A DNA stretch of 35,971 nucleotides from Bernardetia sp. (GCF_020630935.1 NZ_JAHDIG010000052.1:1-35971), one strand, 5' to 3'; shown: positions 23,613 to 32,886, counted from the stretch's first letter. The notes: generated by a model not told the origin, from the sequence alone. Translations and numbers: made by a program.

Positions 23613-24149
23613 ATGATACCTTTTCCAAGTTCTAGTGAATACGCTACTTTTTATGCCAACTATATTCGTCTTATTGGTCAGTTTATCAAAGATAATGAGG
23701 TGGAAGACATTGTAAATATTCTTTCCAAACAAGGAGAAAAAACAAAAGAAATGTTTTCCAAATTTTCAGAAGAAGAAGCCTTATACAAATATGCAGAGGA
23801 AAAATGGAGTATTAAAGAATTGTTAGGACACATGATTGATACCGAACAAATTATGGCATATCGTGCCTTGTCTTTTTATCGTGGCGAAAGACAGTCGTTG
23901 GCTGGTTTTAATGAAAACGAATATGTAAGAGAGGCTAATTTTGATACTATTCCTTTTGCAGATTTGCTAGAGCGTTATCAAGTTGTTCGTGCTTCTTCAG
24001 TCGCTCTTTTCAAAAGTTTTGATGCCAAAGAAACAGCAAGAGTAGGCGAAGCAAATCATAACCCTATGTCGGTTCGTGCTTTAGTATATATGATTGCAGG
24101 ACACGAAATTCATCATCTCAATATTTTGGAAGAACGTTATGTTAGATAA
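23613..24149 (+). CDS. DinB-family metal-binding protein
   Basis: A 178-residue cytosolic four-helix-bundle protein of the DinB superfamily. The metal-binding histidine triad fits H73 (WSIKELLGHMIDTE) and H164/H168 (YMIAGHEIHHLNILEERY). The segments KWSIKELLGHMIDTEQIMAYRAL and RALVYMIAGHEIHH are characteristic. Members are thiol-dependent transferases (bacillithiol or mycothiol type) or of unknown activity, and the substrate here cannot be read from sequence. The gene lies 84 bases before the TlpA-like lipoprotein on the same strand. Confidence 0.85.
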   Translation: MIPFPSSSEYATFYANYIRLIGQFIKDNEVEDIVNILSKQGEKTKEMFSKFSEEEALYKYAEEKWSIKELLGHMIDTEQIMAYRALSFYRGERQSLAGFNENEYVREANFDTIPFADLLERYQVVRASSVALFKSFDAKETARVGEANHNPMSVRALVYMIAGHEIHHLNILEERYVR

Positions 24150-24233
24150 ATTTGCTTAATTTATACTCAACAAAATGAGTTCTTTATTGGTTTTAAAAGT
24201 CTATTTTATTTTTTTACTGTTGATTCAATTTTT

Positions 24234-25355
24234 ATGAAAAAAACTTTTTATTTTTTGTCCGTATTTTTTATTGCTTTTGTTTTATTTTCTAGTTGTGAGA
24301 AAAAACTACCACCAAATGAATACTTGGTGGAGGGTAAAGTAGATAACCTAGAAGAAGACATGAAACTCGTAGTTTCAGACATCAGTACCAAAGATATTGT
24401 TCCTCTCTACGAAGTAGCTGTAAAACGAAATGACAAATTCAAATTGAAAGGTGAAATCACAGAACCTACTCCTTTCTACCTAACTTTAATCAGAGAGTCA
24501 GACAATACATTTTCTTCTTCTGATAATTTGGTCGTGTTTTTTGAGCCTTCTAAAATGGAAATTCAAGCTGATGCAGGCAAACTTTCTGAAGCAAAAATTA
24601 CAGGCTCTCGTTCGCATTCTCATTTTGAAATATACAGAAATGGAATTAAGGAATATGAACAGGCTGCGAAAAATCTGCAATTAAAAGTTCTTGAAAGTTC
24701 TCAAAGTAAAGACACAGTAGCCTACGCTGATAGGATGAATGAGTATGAAAAAAATTATGAGAAGTGGAACAAATACAATAAAGCATTTATAGCAGAAGAT
24801 TCTATTGATTATGCTGTACGTACATTTTTGGCTTTAAATTATATGCTAGAGGAAGATTATTTACCTAATTTGGAAAAATTAGTAGAAGGCAAAACATCTC
24901 CTTGGACAAATCAAATACAGTCATATATCAAGCAAGCAAAAGTAGTATCGATAGGACAGTCTGCCCCAAATGTTGCAACCCTTCAAAACAAGCAAGGCGA
25001 CACTGTTTCGATTGCAGAGCTAGAGAAAAAATCAACGGTTCTTTATTTTTGGGCATCGTTTGAGCCTCATTCGTTGTCGCAAGTGCAGCAGTTTTCTATT
25101 TCAGAACAACTCAAAATGCCAAAAGAATATCAGTTTGTGGGTATTTCTTTAGATTCAGATAGCGATGCTTGGAAGCAAAGCATTCCTTCTTTGCCTACTT
25201 CTCATCTTCAATTTATCGATTTTTCTAGCAATCAACAAGCTGCTATTACTTATCATATTACTAATTTGCCTTTGTTTGTGGTCTTAGATGAAAATCAGAA
25301 AATAGCGTATAAAACTAATTCGATAGAAAAACTCAATGCTTTTTTGATGAAGTAA
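24234..25355 (+). CDS. TlpA-like thioredoxin-fold lipoprotein (DUF4369), no redox cysteines
   Basis: A 373-residue lipoprotein with lipobox FSSC (Cys21). Residues about 28-130 match the DUF4369 N-terminal domain common in Bacteroidota TlpA-like proteins (YLVEGKVDNLEEDMKLVVSD, then a beta-sandwich). After a helical middle, residues about 238-373 form a thioredoxin/AhpC-like domain (GQSAPNVATLQNKQGD, LYFWASFEPHS, QFVGISLDSDSDAWKQ, ITNLPLFVVLDENQKI). Where active TlpA proteins have WCxxC, this one reads WASFEPHS: the two cysteines align with Glu277 and Ser280, and the only cysteine left is the lipid anchor. It therefore cannot be a dithiol oxidoreductase and probably has a binding or structural role. 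The FAD oxidoreductase starts 15 bases downstream. Confidence 0.85.
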   Translation: MKKTFYFLSVFFIAFVLFSSCEKKLPPNEYLVEGKVDNLEEDMKLVVSDISTKDIVPLYEVAVKRNDKFKLKGEITEPTPFYLTLIRESDNTFSSSDNLVVFFEPSKMEIQADAGKLSEAKITGSRSHSHFEIYRNGIKEYEQAAKNLQLKVLESSQSKDTVAYADRMNEYEKNYEKWNKYNKAFIAEDSIDYAVRTFLALNYMLEEDYLPNLEKLVEGKTSPWTNQIQSYIKQAKVVSIGQSAPNVATLQNKQGDTVSIAELEKKSTVLYFWASFEPHSLSQVQQFSISEQLKMPKEYQFVGISLDSDSDAWKQSIPSLPTSHLQFIDFSSNQQAAITYHITNLPLFVVLDENQKIAYKTNSIEKLNAFLMK

Positions 25356-25369
25356 ATCACATTGAAAGA

Positions 25370-26482
25370 ATGAATGAAAAAGTAGATTATCTTATCATTG
25401 GGCAAGGCTTGGCAGGTTCTATTTTGGCTCATACACTTTTGGAAAAAGAAAAAAAAGTATTGGTTTTAGACCAGCCTAGCCTTCAACATTGCTCAAAAGT
25501 AGCAGCAGGAATTTGTAATCCGATTACAGGTAGAAATCTTGTTCGAACGTGGAAATCGAAAGAACTATTTTCATTTCTCAATCATTTTTATCCCAAATTG
25601 GAACAGAAGTTTAATCAAAAGTTTTTTTTCAATATTCCTGTCTATCGTCCTTTTCAAAACCTAGAACAACAGCAAGATTGGTCGGCTCATGAAGACAAAG
25701 TCAATGAAGAAGTAATCTATCCTAAACATCGTTTTTTAGGACAAAGTGTAAACGATGATTTTGGTGGGTTGCTCATAAAAAATGGTGGATATCTACGAAC
25801 AGATATTTTTTTAGAAACTATTAAAAATTATCTGATAGATAAAAATGCCTACCAAGAAGAACTATTTGACTTTGATAAACTAAATACAGAAAATAATAAG
25901 ATAAGCTATAAAGATATTGAAGCTAGGCATATTATTTTTTGTAGAGGGGCTGCCGACAAAGTGAATCCATTTTTTGAAAAATTACCTCTTGCTCCAGCAA
26001 AAGGTGAAATTCTGCATATAGAGCTAGAAAACTCTAATCAAGAACTCGTTGAAAAGCTCAATCAAATTATTCTAAATAAAGGTTGTTGGCTTGTTCCATT
26101 TCAAAATAAAGAAAATTATTTGAAAGACAAAGTTGGTAAAACTTCTACTACATTATTCCGTACAGGCTCAAACTACGACCATAAAGATTTGACACTAAAA
26201 CCGACAGAAAAGGCAAAACAACAAATTGAGACAAAGCTAAAGTCTGTTTTAAGTTTGGATTATCAAATCAAAAAGCAGGAGGTAGGAATACGTCCAGCTA
26301 CACGTACACGCAAGCCACTTATTGGAACACACAATACTTTGAAGCAAATTCATATTTTCAATGGCTTTGGTGCAAAAGGTTCATCAATGATTCCATATTT
26401 TGCCCATCAGTTTGTAGAATATTTGTTGAATCATGGAGAGTTAGAGAGAGAAGTAAGGATTGATAAATGGTTCTTGAAATAA
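25370..26482 (+). CDS. FAD-dependent oxidoreductase (DAO family)
   Basis: A 370-residue flavoprotein of the glycine/D-amino-acid oxidase fold. The dinucleotide-binding motif GQGLAG (11-16, in DYLIIGQGLAGSILAHTLL) is followed by VLVLDQPS, and AAGICNPITGR (46-56) is characteristic of this subgroup. The C-terminus holds GIRPATRTRKPLIGTH and NGFGAKGSSMIPYFAHQ, which close the FAD site. No signal peptide, so cytosolic. It lies 15 bases after the TlpA-like lipoprotein, suggesting an operon, although one product is envelope-anchored and the other cytosolic. Substrate unknown. Confidence 0.85.
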   Translation: MNEKVDYLIIGQGLAGSILAHTLLEKEKKVLVLDQPSLQHCSKVAAGICNPITGRNLVRTWKSKELFSFLNHFYPKLEQKFNQKFFFNIPVYRPFQNLEQQQDWSAHEDKVNEEVIYPKHRFLGQSVNDDFGGLLIKNGGYLRTDIFLETIKNYLIDKNAYQEELFDFDKLNTENNKISYKDIEARHIIFCRGAADKVNPFFEKLPLAPAKGEILHIELENSNQELVEKLNQIILNKGCWLVPFQNKENYLKDKVGKTSTTLFRTGSNYDHKDLTLKPTEKAKQQIETKLKSVLSLDYQIKKQEVGIRPATRTRKPLIGTHNTLKQIHIFNGFGAKGSSMIPYFAHQFVEYLLNHGELEREVRIDKWFLK

Positions 26483-26539
26483 AAGGAATGAATATTGGAT
26501 ATTCTATTTCAAATAAAAATCTCATAACTCACTAATTAT

Positions 26540-28105
26540 ATGAAACAACAAAGTTTATTTCTCACTTTATTTTTTTTCTTGATTTCTATGCTTGCTTTTG
26601 GGCAAGATACAGAGACGGCAGAAGTGGTAGAAAAAGTAGAATTTAAAAACATAAGCAAGGGCAGAACAGGTTTTCCAGAAGGACAAATCAATTCTATTGC
26701 TATCGACCAAAATGATACAAAATGGGTGGCTACTGAAAATGGTTTGGTGGCTTTTTATGCTGATTCTACTGTCAGAACGTTTAATAGAGCAGGAAAATAC
26801 GATTCTTTGATAGACAAAGTAAGTTCTATTCGCTTCGATGATAAAGGTACAATTTGGTTGGGTACATTTTCAAATGATGTAGTCAGTGTTGTCAATTTAG
26901 ATGCGTATGGCGAATATATTTGGCATACCGAAATTCCGACATTTAGCAATAAAAGTTTTTATATCAATGCGATTGATGTAGATTCGAAAGGGGGAAAGTG
27001 GATAGCTACAGCAGAAGGAGGACTGTGGCATATTGCAGCCAACAACAAAAAAACGCTTTACAATCAAGAGTATGAACCCAATATTCCTAGCGATAAAATA
27101 AATGCTGTTACGGTAGATAATGATGATGTGGTTTGGGTAGGTTCAAGTGCAGGAATGTTCAATATTAAAAATGGGAAATTTAGAGATGCTTTTGATGTAA
27201 CCAACAGTGGTTATGGTTATGACAATGTTTTGCATATTGACTTAAAACCAGACGGAAATCTTTGTGTAACAGCACTTAATAGGAAAGGAAAGCAGTTTTT
27301 AGTTTGTAATCAAGAAATGTTTCAGATGTCAAAGCGAGTAACACGCTCTAGTAGCTTTAGATTTAATGATGTGGTGGTTACGCCAAACGAAAGTGTTTGG
27401 ATAGCAGGAAATGAAGGTGTAATCAAATTTTCTAAGGAAGCAGAGCCTATTTTTTATGACCAAGATTCTGGATTGGTGGTAAGTGCAGTTACAGCATTAG
27501 CGTATGATATAAATGGCGATATTTGGCTAGGAACTTCAAAAGAAGGACTTTTCAAAATGCAGTTTAAAAAAATAGAAGTGCCAAAAGAAGCAGAAATAAT
27601 AGCAGAGACAGAACCTGTTTTGGCAGAAGTAGATTTACAAGATGAAAAGCCAGAGATAACTCTTGATACTAAAATTGAAACCAAACCTATTGAAATAGGC
27701 AAAATAGAAGTTCCTAAAATTATTTTCAATAAAAAAGAAGTTAAGAAGGGAGAAGCTATTAGCTTAGAAAATATTGAGTTTAATATCAAAAGTTATTCGC
27801 TCAATAATGCAGAAGGCGTACAAACACTTGTCAATTTTATGAAAGAAAACCCAAAGGTGCGAATTGAGATTTCTGGACATACCGACAAAGACCCACACCC
27901 TTCGCATCCGAGTTATGCACGTATCGCTAAACAACAAATGGATTTGTCTCGTCAGCGTGTAGAAACTGTGTATAAGTATTTGGTAGATAGAGGAATTGAC
28001 CCTTCAAGAATTGAAAAAAAGGCTTATGGAGGTACAAAACCTTTAGTAAAGTTTAATTCTGCTCAGAATAGACGTGTTGAGATGAAAATTTTGGATATTG
28101 AGTAA
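26540..28105 (+). CDS. Beta-propeller/OmpA fusion envelope protein
   Basis: A 521-residue exported protein with signal peptide MKQQSLFLTLFFFLISMLAFGQ. Residues about 45-345 contain at least six propeller blades of the two-component-regulator type, each with a W[VIL][AG]T-like core: TKWVATENGLVAF, TIWLGTFSNDVV, GKWIATAEGGLWHI, VVWVGSSAGMFNI, SVWIAGNEGVIKF, DIWLGTSKEGLFKM. A Glu/Ile-rich linker leads to an OmpA C-terminal domain (about 405-521) with GHTD (446-449), RQRVETVYKYLVDRGI and NRRVE (510-514), the peptidoglycan-binding signature. I infer a cell-wall-tethered periplasmic sensor or scaffold. Propellers of this kind usually belong to hybrid sensor kinases, but no kinase part is present. 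Confidence 0.87.
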   Translation: MKQQSLFLTLFFFLISMLAFGQDTETAEVVEKVEFKNISKGRTGFPEGQINSIAIDQNDTKWVATENGLVAFYADSTVRTFNRAGKYDSLIDKVSSIRFDDKGTIWLGTFSNDVVSVVNLDAYGEYIWHTEIPTFSNKSFYINAIDVDSKGGKWIATAEGGLWHIAANNKKTLYNQEYEPNIPSDKINAVTVDNDDVVWVGSSAGMFNIKNGKFRDAFDVTNSGYGYDNVLHIDLKPDGNLCVTALNRKGKQFLVCNQEMFQMSKRVTRSSSFRFNDVVVTPNESVWIAGNEGVIKFSKEAEPIFYDQDSGLVVSAVTALAYDINGDIWLGTSKEGLFKMQFKKIEVPKEAEIIAETEPVLAEVDLQDEKPEITLDTKIETKPIEIGKIEVPKIIFNKKEVKKGEAISLENIEFNIKSYSLNNAEGVQTLVNFMKENPKVRIEISGHTDKDPHPSHPSYARIAKQQMDLSRQRVETVYKYLVDRGIDPSRIEKKAYGGTKPLVKFNSAQNRRVEMKILDIE

Positions 28106-28245
28106 TGAAAATTTTGTATATCAATTTAATTAAAATGAGCTATGATAAATAGTTCATTTTTTCTTTTATTTAGCTCATCTAAAGGTTCAAAACTATTCAA
28201 TAACTTTCTAATTTTAGTTTGCGTTAATAGTTTTTTATTATCCCT

Positions 28246-28254
28246 TATTTTTTG
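28246..28254 (+). promoter_or_regulatory. Weak promoter-like box for 28272 gene
   Basis: TATTTTTTG resembles the TAnnTTTG box with one extra T, and a TTTG at 28218-28221 lies 24 bases upstream. It is close to the ATG at 28272. Tentative. Confidence 0.2.
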
Positions 28255-28271
28255 CTTTAAAAATTATAAAA

Positions 28272-28865
28272 ATGCTCTTACTAAATGATGATGTGCTTAT
28301 ACAGTTTGTAGAAGGAAAATTAAGTGAAGAAGAAACTGACAAAGTAGAGAAGAGTTTACTTTCCGATAGGAAAAAAAAATATATGTTCATTCAGCTTCGT
28401 GCTTTACATAAAGAGGGGTTATTACAAGAATATTTGAAAAGTGAAGAAGAAGAAATAGATTTTGACGATGAGGAAGAAGAATTAATTTCAGAAGAGAAGC
28501 TTTCTGATTTTATAAAAGGTAAGCTCTCCTTTATTGAGCGTCAGAAAATAGAGAAAATTTTATCAGAAAATTCAGAAGAAAACTATGAGTTTATAAAACT
28601 AAGAGGTCTTTATGAAGAAGGTGAGTTAGAAAATTATCTTGTTTATCAAAAAGAGATGTTGGATAAAATAGTTGAAGAGATAATTCAAAGTAGTGATTTT
28701 AAAGATATGATACAGAAAGCTATGCAAAGTGATGAGTACCAACAGGCATTACGAGAGACGGAAGAACTACAACAGACTGTATTCCTTAAGAAAAATATTT
28801 TTTGGGTTGTGTTAGGGTTTCTCTTGGTAATGCTATCTTTTTCACTGCCTCAATGCACGACATAA
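28272..28865 (+). CDS. Acidic tail-anchored protein with internal duplication
   Basis: I do not recognise this 197-residue protein as a named family. It contains two copies of a helical module, residues 5-55 (LIQFVEGKLSEEETDKVEKSLLSD to LLQEYL) and 74-123 (LSDFIKGKLSFIERQKIEKILSEN to ELENYL), joined by an acidic Glu/Asp run (58-71). The F..GKLS..E...IE..L pattern resembles the helix pair at the start of zinc-less anti-sigma factors. The C-terminus has one transmembrane helix (about 174-191) ending in a very short SLPQCTT tail. I infer a cytosol-facing, tail-anchored interaction protein; an anti-sigma-like role is a guess. No sigma factor is adjacent. Confidence 0.62.
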   Translation: MLLLNDDVLIQFVEGKLSEEETDKVEKSLLSDRKKKYMFIQLRALHKEGLLQEYLKSEEEEIDFDDEEEELISEEKLSDFIKGKLSFIERQKIEKILSENSEENYEFIKLRGLYEEGELENYLVYQKEMLDKIVEEIIQSSDFKDMIQKAMQSDEYQQALRETEELQQTVFLKKNIFWVVLGFLLVMLSFSLPQCTT

Positions 28866-28931
28866 AAAAAACACTTCAAAGTATCATCACCTTGAAGCAT
28901 TTTTATTATTTTTTTTGAGATATAAAGTATT

Positions 28932-29567
28932 CTAGTTCAGAGGAAATGTAAGTCCTAAATTTACAGACAAGACACCATTTCTTCCTTCAAAATTATCGTT
29001 ATCAAAAATATCTACAAGACCTAAGTTGTAACGTACATCAGGTACTAACCACATTTTTTCTCCTACTCTCAAATGTAGTCCTGCACCAAACACTGCACCA
29101 AAGTCAGTAGCGTTGTAAGCGTCTTTTACATCATTATAGTCGTTATCTTCATATTTATTATCAGCACCCATCAAGAAACCTACATAAGGACCTACAAAAA
29201 GTTCAGGACGAACATCCATTTCACTTGTACCCATATAATAGTTGAATAATAATGACGTACGTAAATAGTCTAATTTTGTAGTGTATTCTCCTGTTTCTAT
29301 ACCCAAAATACTGCCGTCGTATTTTGCCCCCATTGAAGCATAATCAGCTTCTAATGAAAGACCTACTTTTTCTGCCACACTATAGTTTAATAAGAGACCA
29401 AAGTTGAAGGCAGTACGATTATCGTAATCTTTTACATCTTCTCCTCTAAAGGTTGCAATATTTGCTCCTCCTTTTACTCCCAAAGAGACAGTAGATTGAG
29501 CGAAAGAAGGAATACTAATAATTGTAACTAGAAGAAGGGCGAAGAAAAATTTTGCTATTGTTTTCAT
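28932..29567 (-). CDS. Outer-membrane beta-barrel protein
   Basis: A 211-residue exported protein with signal peptide MKTIAKFFFALLLVTIISIPSFAQ. The rest is alternating beta-strands with aromatic girdles typical of eight-stranded porin-like/OMP_b-brl proteins: VSLGVKGGANIATFRGEDV, FNFGLLLNYSVAEKVGLSLEADYASMG, LRTSLLFNYYMG, PELFVGPYVGFLMGA, GAVFGAGLHLRVGEKMWLVPDVRYNLGLVDIF, and a C-terminal GVLSVNLGLTFPLN. Its role cannot be read beyond an outer-membrane location. It is transcribed after the subtilisin-like protease but separated from it by a strong terminator, so it is its own unit. Confidence 0.85.
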   Translation of the reverse strand: MKTIAKFFFALLLVTIISIPSFAQSTVSLGVKGGANIATFRGEDVKDYDNRTAFNFGLLLNYSVAEKVGLSLEADYASMGAKYDGSILGIETGEYTTKLDYLRTSLLFNYYMGTSEMDVRPELFVGPYVGFLMGADNKYEDNDYNDVKDAYNATDFGAVFGAGLHLRVGEKMWLVPDVRYNLGLVDIFDNDNFEGRNGVLSVNLGLTFPLN

Positions 29568-29656
29568 AAAAATAAAGTTTAAAAAATTTGAATAATAAAA
29601 AAATGATTCGCTTATAAGAACGTCAATTATCGGATTTTGTTTTGTCTTTTTTATAA

Positions 29657-29698
29657 AAAGACACCTTATTCAAAATTGAAATTGAATAAGGTGTCTTT
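29657..29698 (-). terminator. Terminator of the subtilisin-like protease gene
   Basis: AAAGACACCTTATTCAA (29657-29673) pairs perfectly with TTGAATAAGGTGTCTTT (29682-29698). It starts 27 bases beyond the minus-strand stop, and T residues follow on that strand. T-rich sequence also follows on the plus strand. Confidence 0.9.
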
Positions 29699-29724
29699 GT
29701 TTTTTGTTTGTCAAAACAAGCTAA

Positions 29725-32661
29725 TTACTTAATAATTAGTGTTTTTGTACCGATAGTTGTTCCATTATTGAACCTTAAAATATACTGTCCTGCTGGAAGA
29801 CTATCTATTTTAAGAGTATTCTGACCTTGTGTAATTGTAGCTTTCTTGATTTGCTGTCCCAAAATATTTAATACTGTTAGTTCAATAGGTTGTGAGCGAC
29901 TCACATCTAATGCACTTACATCAATATTTACTTCATTAGATGCAGGGTTAGGAAATACACGAATAGCTCTTACTAACTCATTTTCATACTCAATACCTGT
30001 TGGTTGCTCTATAATTTCGATAGATGGTGTATAGAGTTCGTTTGCTTTATCAACTGCTGCTGCAATATCAGCTTCGTTGTTTCCTGCTGCCAAAATAAAT
30101 GCCACTACAATCTTTTCTCCTACTGGAATTGTATAAGAACCTGCCGAAACTGTTGCACTTATATCCGTTCCTGTTGTCAGACCAATACTTGTGTTTGAGT
30201 GTCCTCTAAGTGCAGCAATTTTTTCAGTATCTGTAAAGCCATCGTACACGCCATAAGGAGTGCCAGCAAAGGCTGGGTCATTAGAAATGAGTGAATATTT
30301 GGCTCTATCAGCAAATAAATCTATTACACCAACTCCAACTCTTGGTACGCCATTGACTTTAGAAGATATAATAGCTGTATTTAGGCTGTTTTTCCATTCT
30401 GCTTGGTTGTTGCCTGATTCATCTCCAATATCCCAGTCTCCATATAGCCCTGCATAAAAACCTGTAATATTCTGATTGCTTAAATTTTCAAATACATATT
30501 CTACTACTACAAAATCTTCTGCTCCGTTTTCTTCCCAAACTTGCATCGTTTGTGTAACAGCAACAGATGACCTTGAGCTTCCTGCTCCATCATCATCAAA
30601 TTTTGTTTGCCATAGATATTTTGTAGGCTCATTATCAGTAGGAGGAAAAGCTGTTATAGGATTTAGTATTCTAAAATCATTATCATAAGTTTCATTGACT
30701 CCACGTACAGTGTTAGATATTTTATTGCCACTAGAGGTAAACATCAAACCTAACTCATAAAGTGTTTGTACACCATTATACACAAAACCTTCACCTGCTG
30801 TTACCTGTTCATGTCTTCCAATAGTGCCACGACTATCTAATGAAGTTTTGATATTATTTTGATTTACTGTAAGGTAGGTAGGATTGACTGCCACAGAAGC
30901 AAACTCTTCTGCTTCATAACCATCTTGAGTATAAGTAATTCGTAGTGTAACTAGACCAAAGTTTGCCAAACTTGGATTTACCATCAATCTAATTTGATTC
31001 TCAGTGCTAACGCTTTGGTCAGTGTTAATAACACCTTCATAAATCACATCTCCACTGGTTAGAGATAAGCTATTATCAATTGTCTCAACTTTAATTTTAA
31101 AATCAGCTTCACTAGGAGCTAAATAACTAAAAAACTCAGCATTGAAGAATACTTCATCACCAGCATAAGGGATTCCCTCTCCACTAACAGGAACAAACTC
31201 AAAGTTTTTCATACGCACAGCTACTGGTAACTCTTGTAATGCACGTAACATATTCAAGCGTCCGTGTCCTACTTTACCATCATATTGCTCTGGTAAATTA
31301 CCATCAATAGGGTCAGCTGTAATACGAAGGAGTTCGCCTATTTGTATAGGTGTAAGATCTGGACGGTGCGACCAAGTAAGAGCTGCCGCACCAGCTACAA
31401 TAGGAGCAGCAAATGATGTTCCCGAAGTGCTTCCATATTGTCCACTTGTTGCTTTATTGTGAGAAGTTGTGAATATATCAGAACCAGGTGCTATAATATC
31501 TACACTATAATCATAATTAGTAAAACTAGATGCATTGTTTCTTACATCACTAGAAGCTACCGAAATTACATCTGGATAGCTTGCTGGAAATTGTGCTAAA
31601 TTTTGTCCATCATTTCCTGCTGCAACAATAATTAAACACTCAAAGTCTTCTACTGCTTTTCTTACGATTTCTCTTCCAATTTGACTTGGAAATGACCCGC
31701 CCCACGAACAGTTGATAATCTTGACACCTGTTTCTGCCATATACATTATTCCAGCATAACCATTGTAGATGCTCAAACTTTGTGGTGTATCATCTGGAGA
31801 GTGTTTTGTATTTACAAGTTTGACATTAAACCCTGTACCAGCAACACCTAGCTCGTTGTCTGTTGAAGCTGCAGCACAACCTGCCACTGAAATACCATGA
31901 TCTATTCCTGCTGAAGGTAATTGAGGATTATTATCTTGTATGAGTTGAAAATCATCTGGAACAGTTTCTCCTACAAAGTCCCAGCCATAGTGATTATCTA
32001 TATATCCATCATTGTCATTATCAATACCATCAATAGGGTCGTTTTGGTTGTAATATACTTTGTCTTTTAAATCTGGATGGTCAAAATCAAAACCAGAATC
32101 TACAATTCCCACTAACACAGTAGAATCTCCTTTGGTAATATCCCATGCTTGAAATGCTTTAATATTTGCAAGGTAATTTTGCTGTGCAATTTCTGTATCA
32201 TTTGGTGTATAATACATTTTATTTGCTGGTATAGGTTCAGCAATTTCTACCATTCCTGTAGCCATAAGCTCATCAATCATTTGGAAAATAGTTATATTTT
32301 CTTGCAAATTGACTTTATAGATTAAAGATAAATCTACGCCTGATATATTTTTATCTTTTCCTGTTTTTTTAAAGAAGTTTCTCTGTGGTGTTTGAGGAAA
32401 AGGTTGTTCAAGAGGTGTTCTAGAATATTGGCTAATGAGGTTGGAAAGTACATTACTATTTTCAAAAGCATTTTTGTATTCTGGTTTGAGCGTAAACCAA
32501 ACTCTTCCTGCTTCTATATCATCAGTAGTGATACCTTTAGGTAAATGATATTTAGACTTATGAAAAGATAATGTTTGTGATTTTGCTGTATTTATAAATA
32601 TGTTCGTAGAGAACATCAACAAACCCATCAAACATAAGGCTTTGATATTTGTGTATTGCAT
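29725..32661 (-). CDS. Secreted subtilisin-like (S8) protease with T9SS sorting domain
   Basis: A 978-residue exported serine protease. A signal-like N-terminus (about 1-29, ending NTAKSQ) and a propeptide-like region precede the S8 domain, whose triad is complete: Asp188 (VGIVDSGFDFDHPDL), His255 (GIDHGISVAG) and Ser416 (GTSFAAPIVAGAA), plus oxyanion Asn350 (VAAGNDGQ). A calcium-like loop DGIDNDNDGYID (211-222) lies between Asp and His. After beta-rich modules (about 500-890) comes the type IX C-terminal domain: IRVFPNPASNEVNIDVS, LTVLNILGQQIKKATI, LPAGQYILRFNNGTTIGTKTLIIK. It should be exported by the T9SS and attached to the surface or released. The target is probably extracellular protein. 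Confidence 0.93.
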   Translation of the reverse strand: MQYTNIKALCLMGLLMFSTNIFINTAKSQTLSFHKSKYHLPKGITTDDIEAGRVWFTLKPEYKNAFENSNVLSNLISQYSRTPLEQPFPQTPQRNFFKKTGKDKNISGVDLSLIYKVNLQENITIFQMIDELMATGMVEIAEPIPANKMYYTPNDTEIAQQNYLANIKAFQAWDITKGDSTVLVGIVDSGFDFDHPDLKDKVYYNQNDPIDGIDNDNDGYIDNHYGWDFVGETVPDDFQLIQDNNPQLPSAGIDHGISVAGCAAASTDNELGVAGTGFNVKLVNTKHSPDDTPQSLSIYNGYAGIMYMAETGVKIINCSWGGSFPSQIGREIVRKAVEDFECLIIVAAGNDGQNLAQFPASYPDVISVASSDVRNNASSFTNYDYSVDIIAPGSDIFTTSHNKATSGQYGSTSGTSFAAPIVAGAAALTWSHRPDLTPIQIGELLRITADPIDGNLPEQYDGKVGHGRLNMLRALQELPVAVRMKNFEFVPVSGEGIPYAGDEVFFNAEFFSYLAPSEADFKIKVETIDNSLSLTSGDVIYEGVINTDQSVSTENQIRLMVNPSLANFGLVTLRITYTQDGYEAEEFASVAVNPTYLTVNQNNIKTSLDSRGTIGRHEQVTAGEGFVYNGVQTLYELGLMFTSSGNKISNTVRGVNETYDNDFRILNPITAFPPTDNEPTKYLWQTKFDDDGAGSSRSSVAVTQTMQVWEENGAEDFVVVEYVFENLSNQNITGFYAGLYGDWDIGDESGNNQAEWKNSLNTAIISSKVNGVPRVGVGVIDLFADRAKYSLISNDPAFAGTPYGVYDGFTDTEKIAALRGHSNTSIGLTTGTDISATVSAGSYTIPVGEKIVVAFILAAGNNEADIAAAVDKANELYTPSIEIIEQPTGIEYENELVRAIRVFPNPASNEVNIDVSALDVSRSQPIELTVLNILGQQIKKATITQGQNTLKIDSLPAGQYILRFNNGTTIGTKTLIIK

Positions 32662-32725
32662 TATTTATGATTTTGTAATTAATGTAAATAAATGAGAAGT
32701 TAAACTATCAAAAGTTCTTCTATTA

Positions 32726-32733
32726 CAAATATA
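32726..32733 (-). promoter_or_regulatory. Possible -7 box for the S8 protease gene (TATATTTG)
   Basis: The minus strand reads TATATTTG about 65 bases before the ATG at 32661. The -33 element is not evident. Confidence 0.3.
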
Positions 32734-32886
32734 TTAACTTTAGAAGCCATAAAAGAATAATTTTTGAATTTTTTCAATACTATATTTTAATTTTTCTAGT
32801 TCTTAGACTAGCACATTTGCTATTTCTTAGTGTTTTTAGAAAGTAGATTATTTTTCGGAACTTTGAATGATTTTAATAATACTACA

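Noticed and set aside
28874-28897. CTTCAA/TTGAAG hairpin between the tail-anchored protein gene and the beta-barrel gene
   Set aside because: Only a 6-bp stem with a 12-nt loop. The T-run after it is loose, so a terminator is possible but not well supported.
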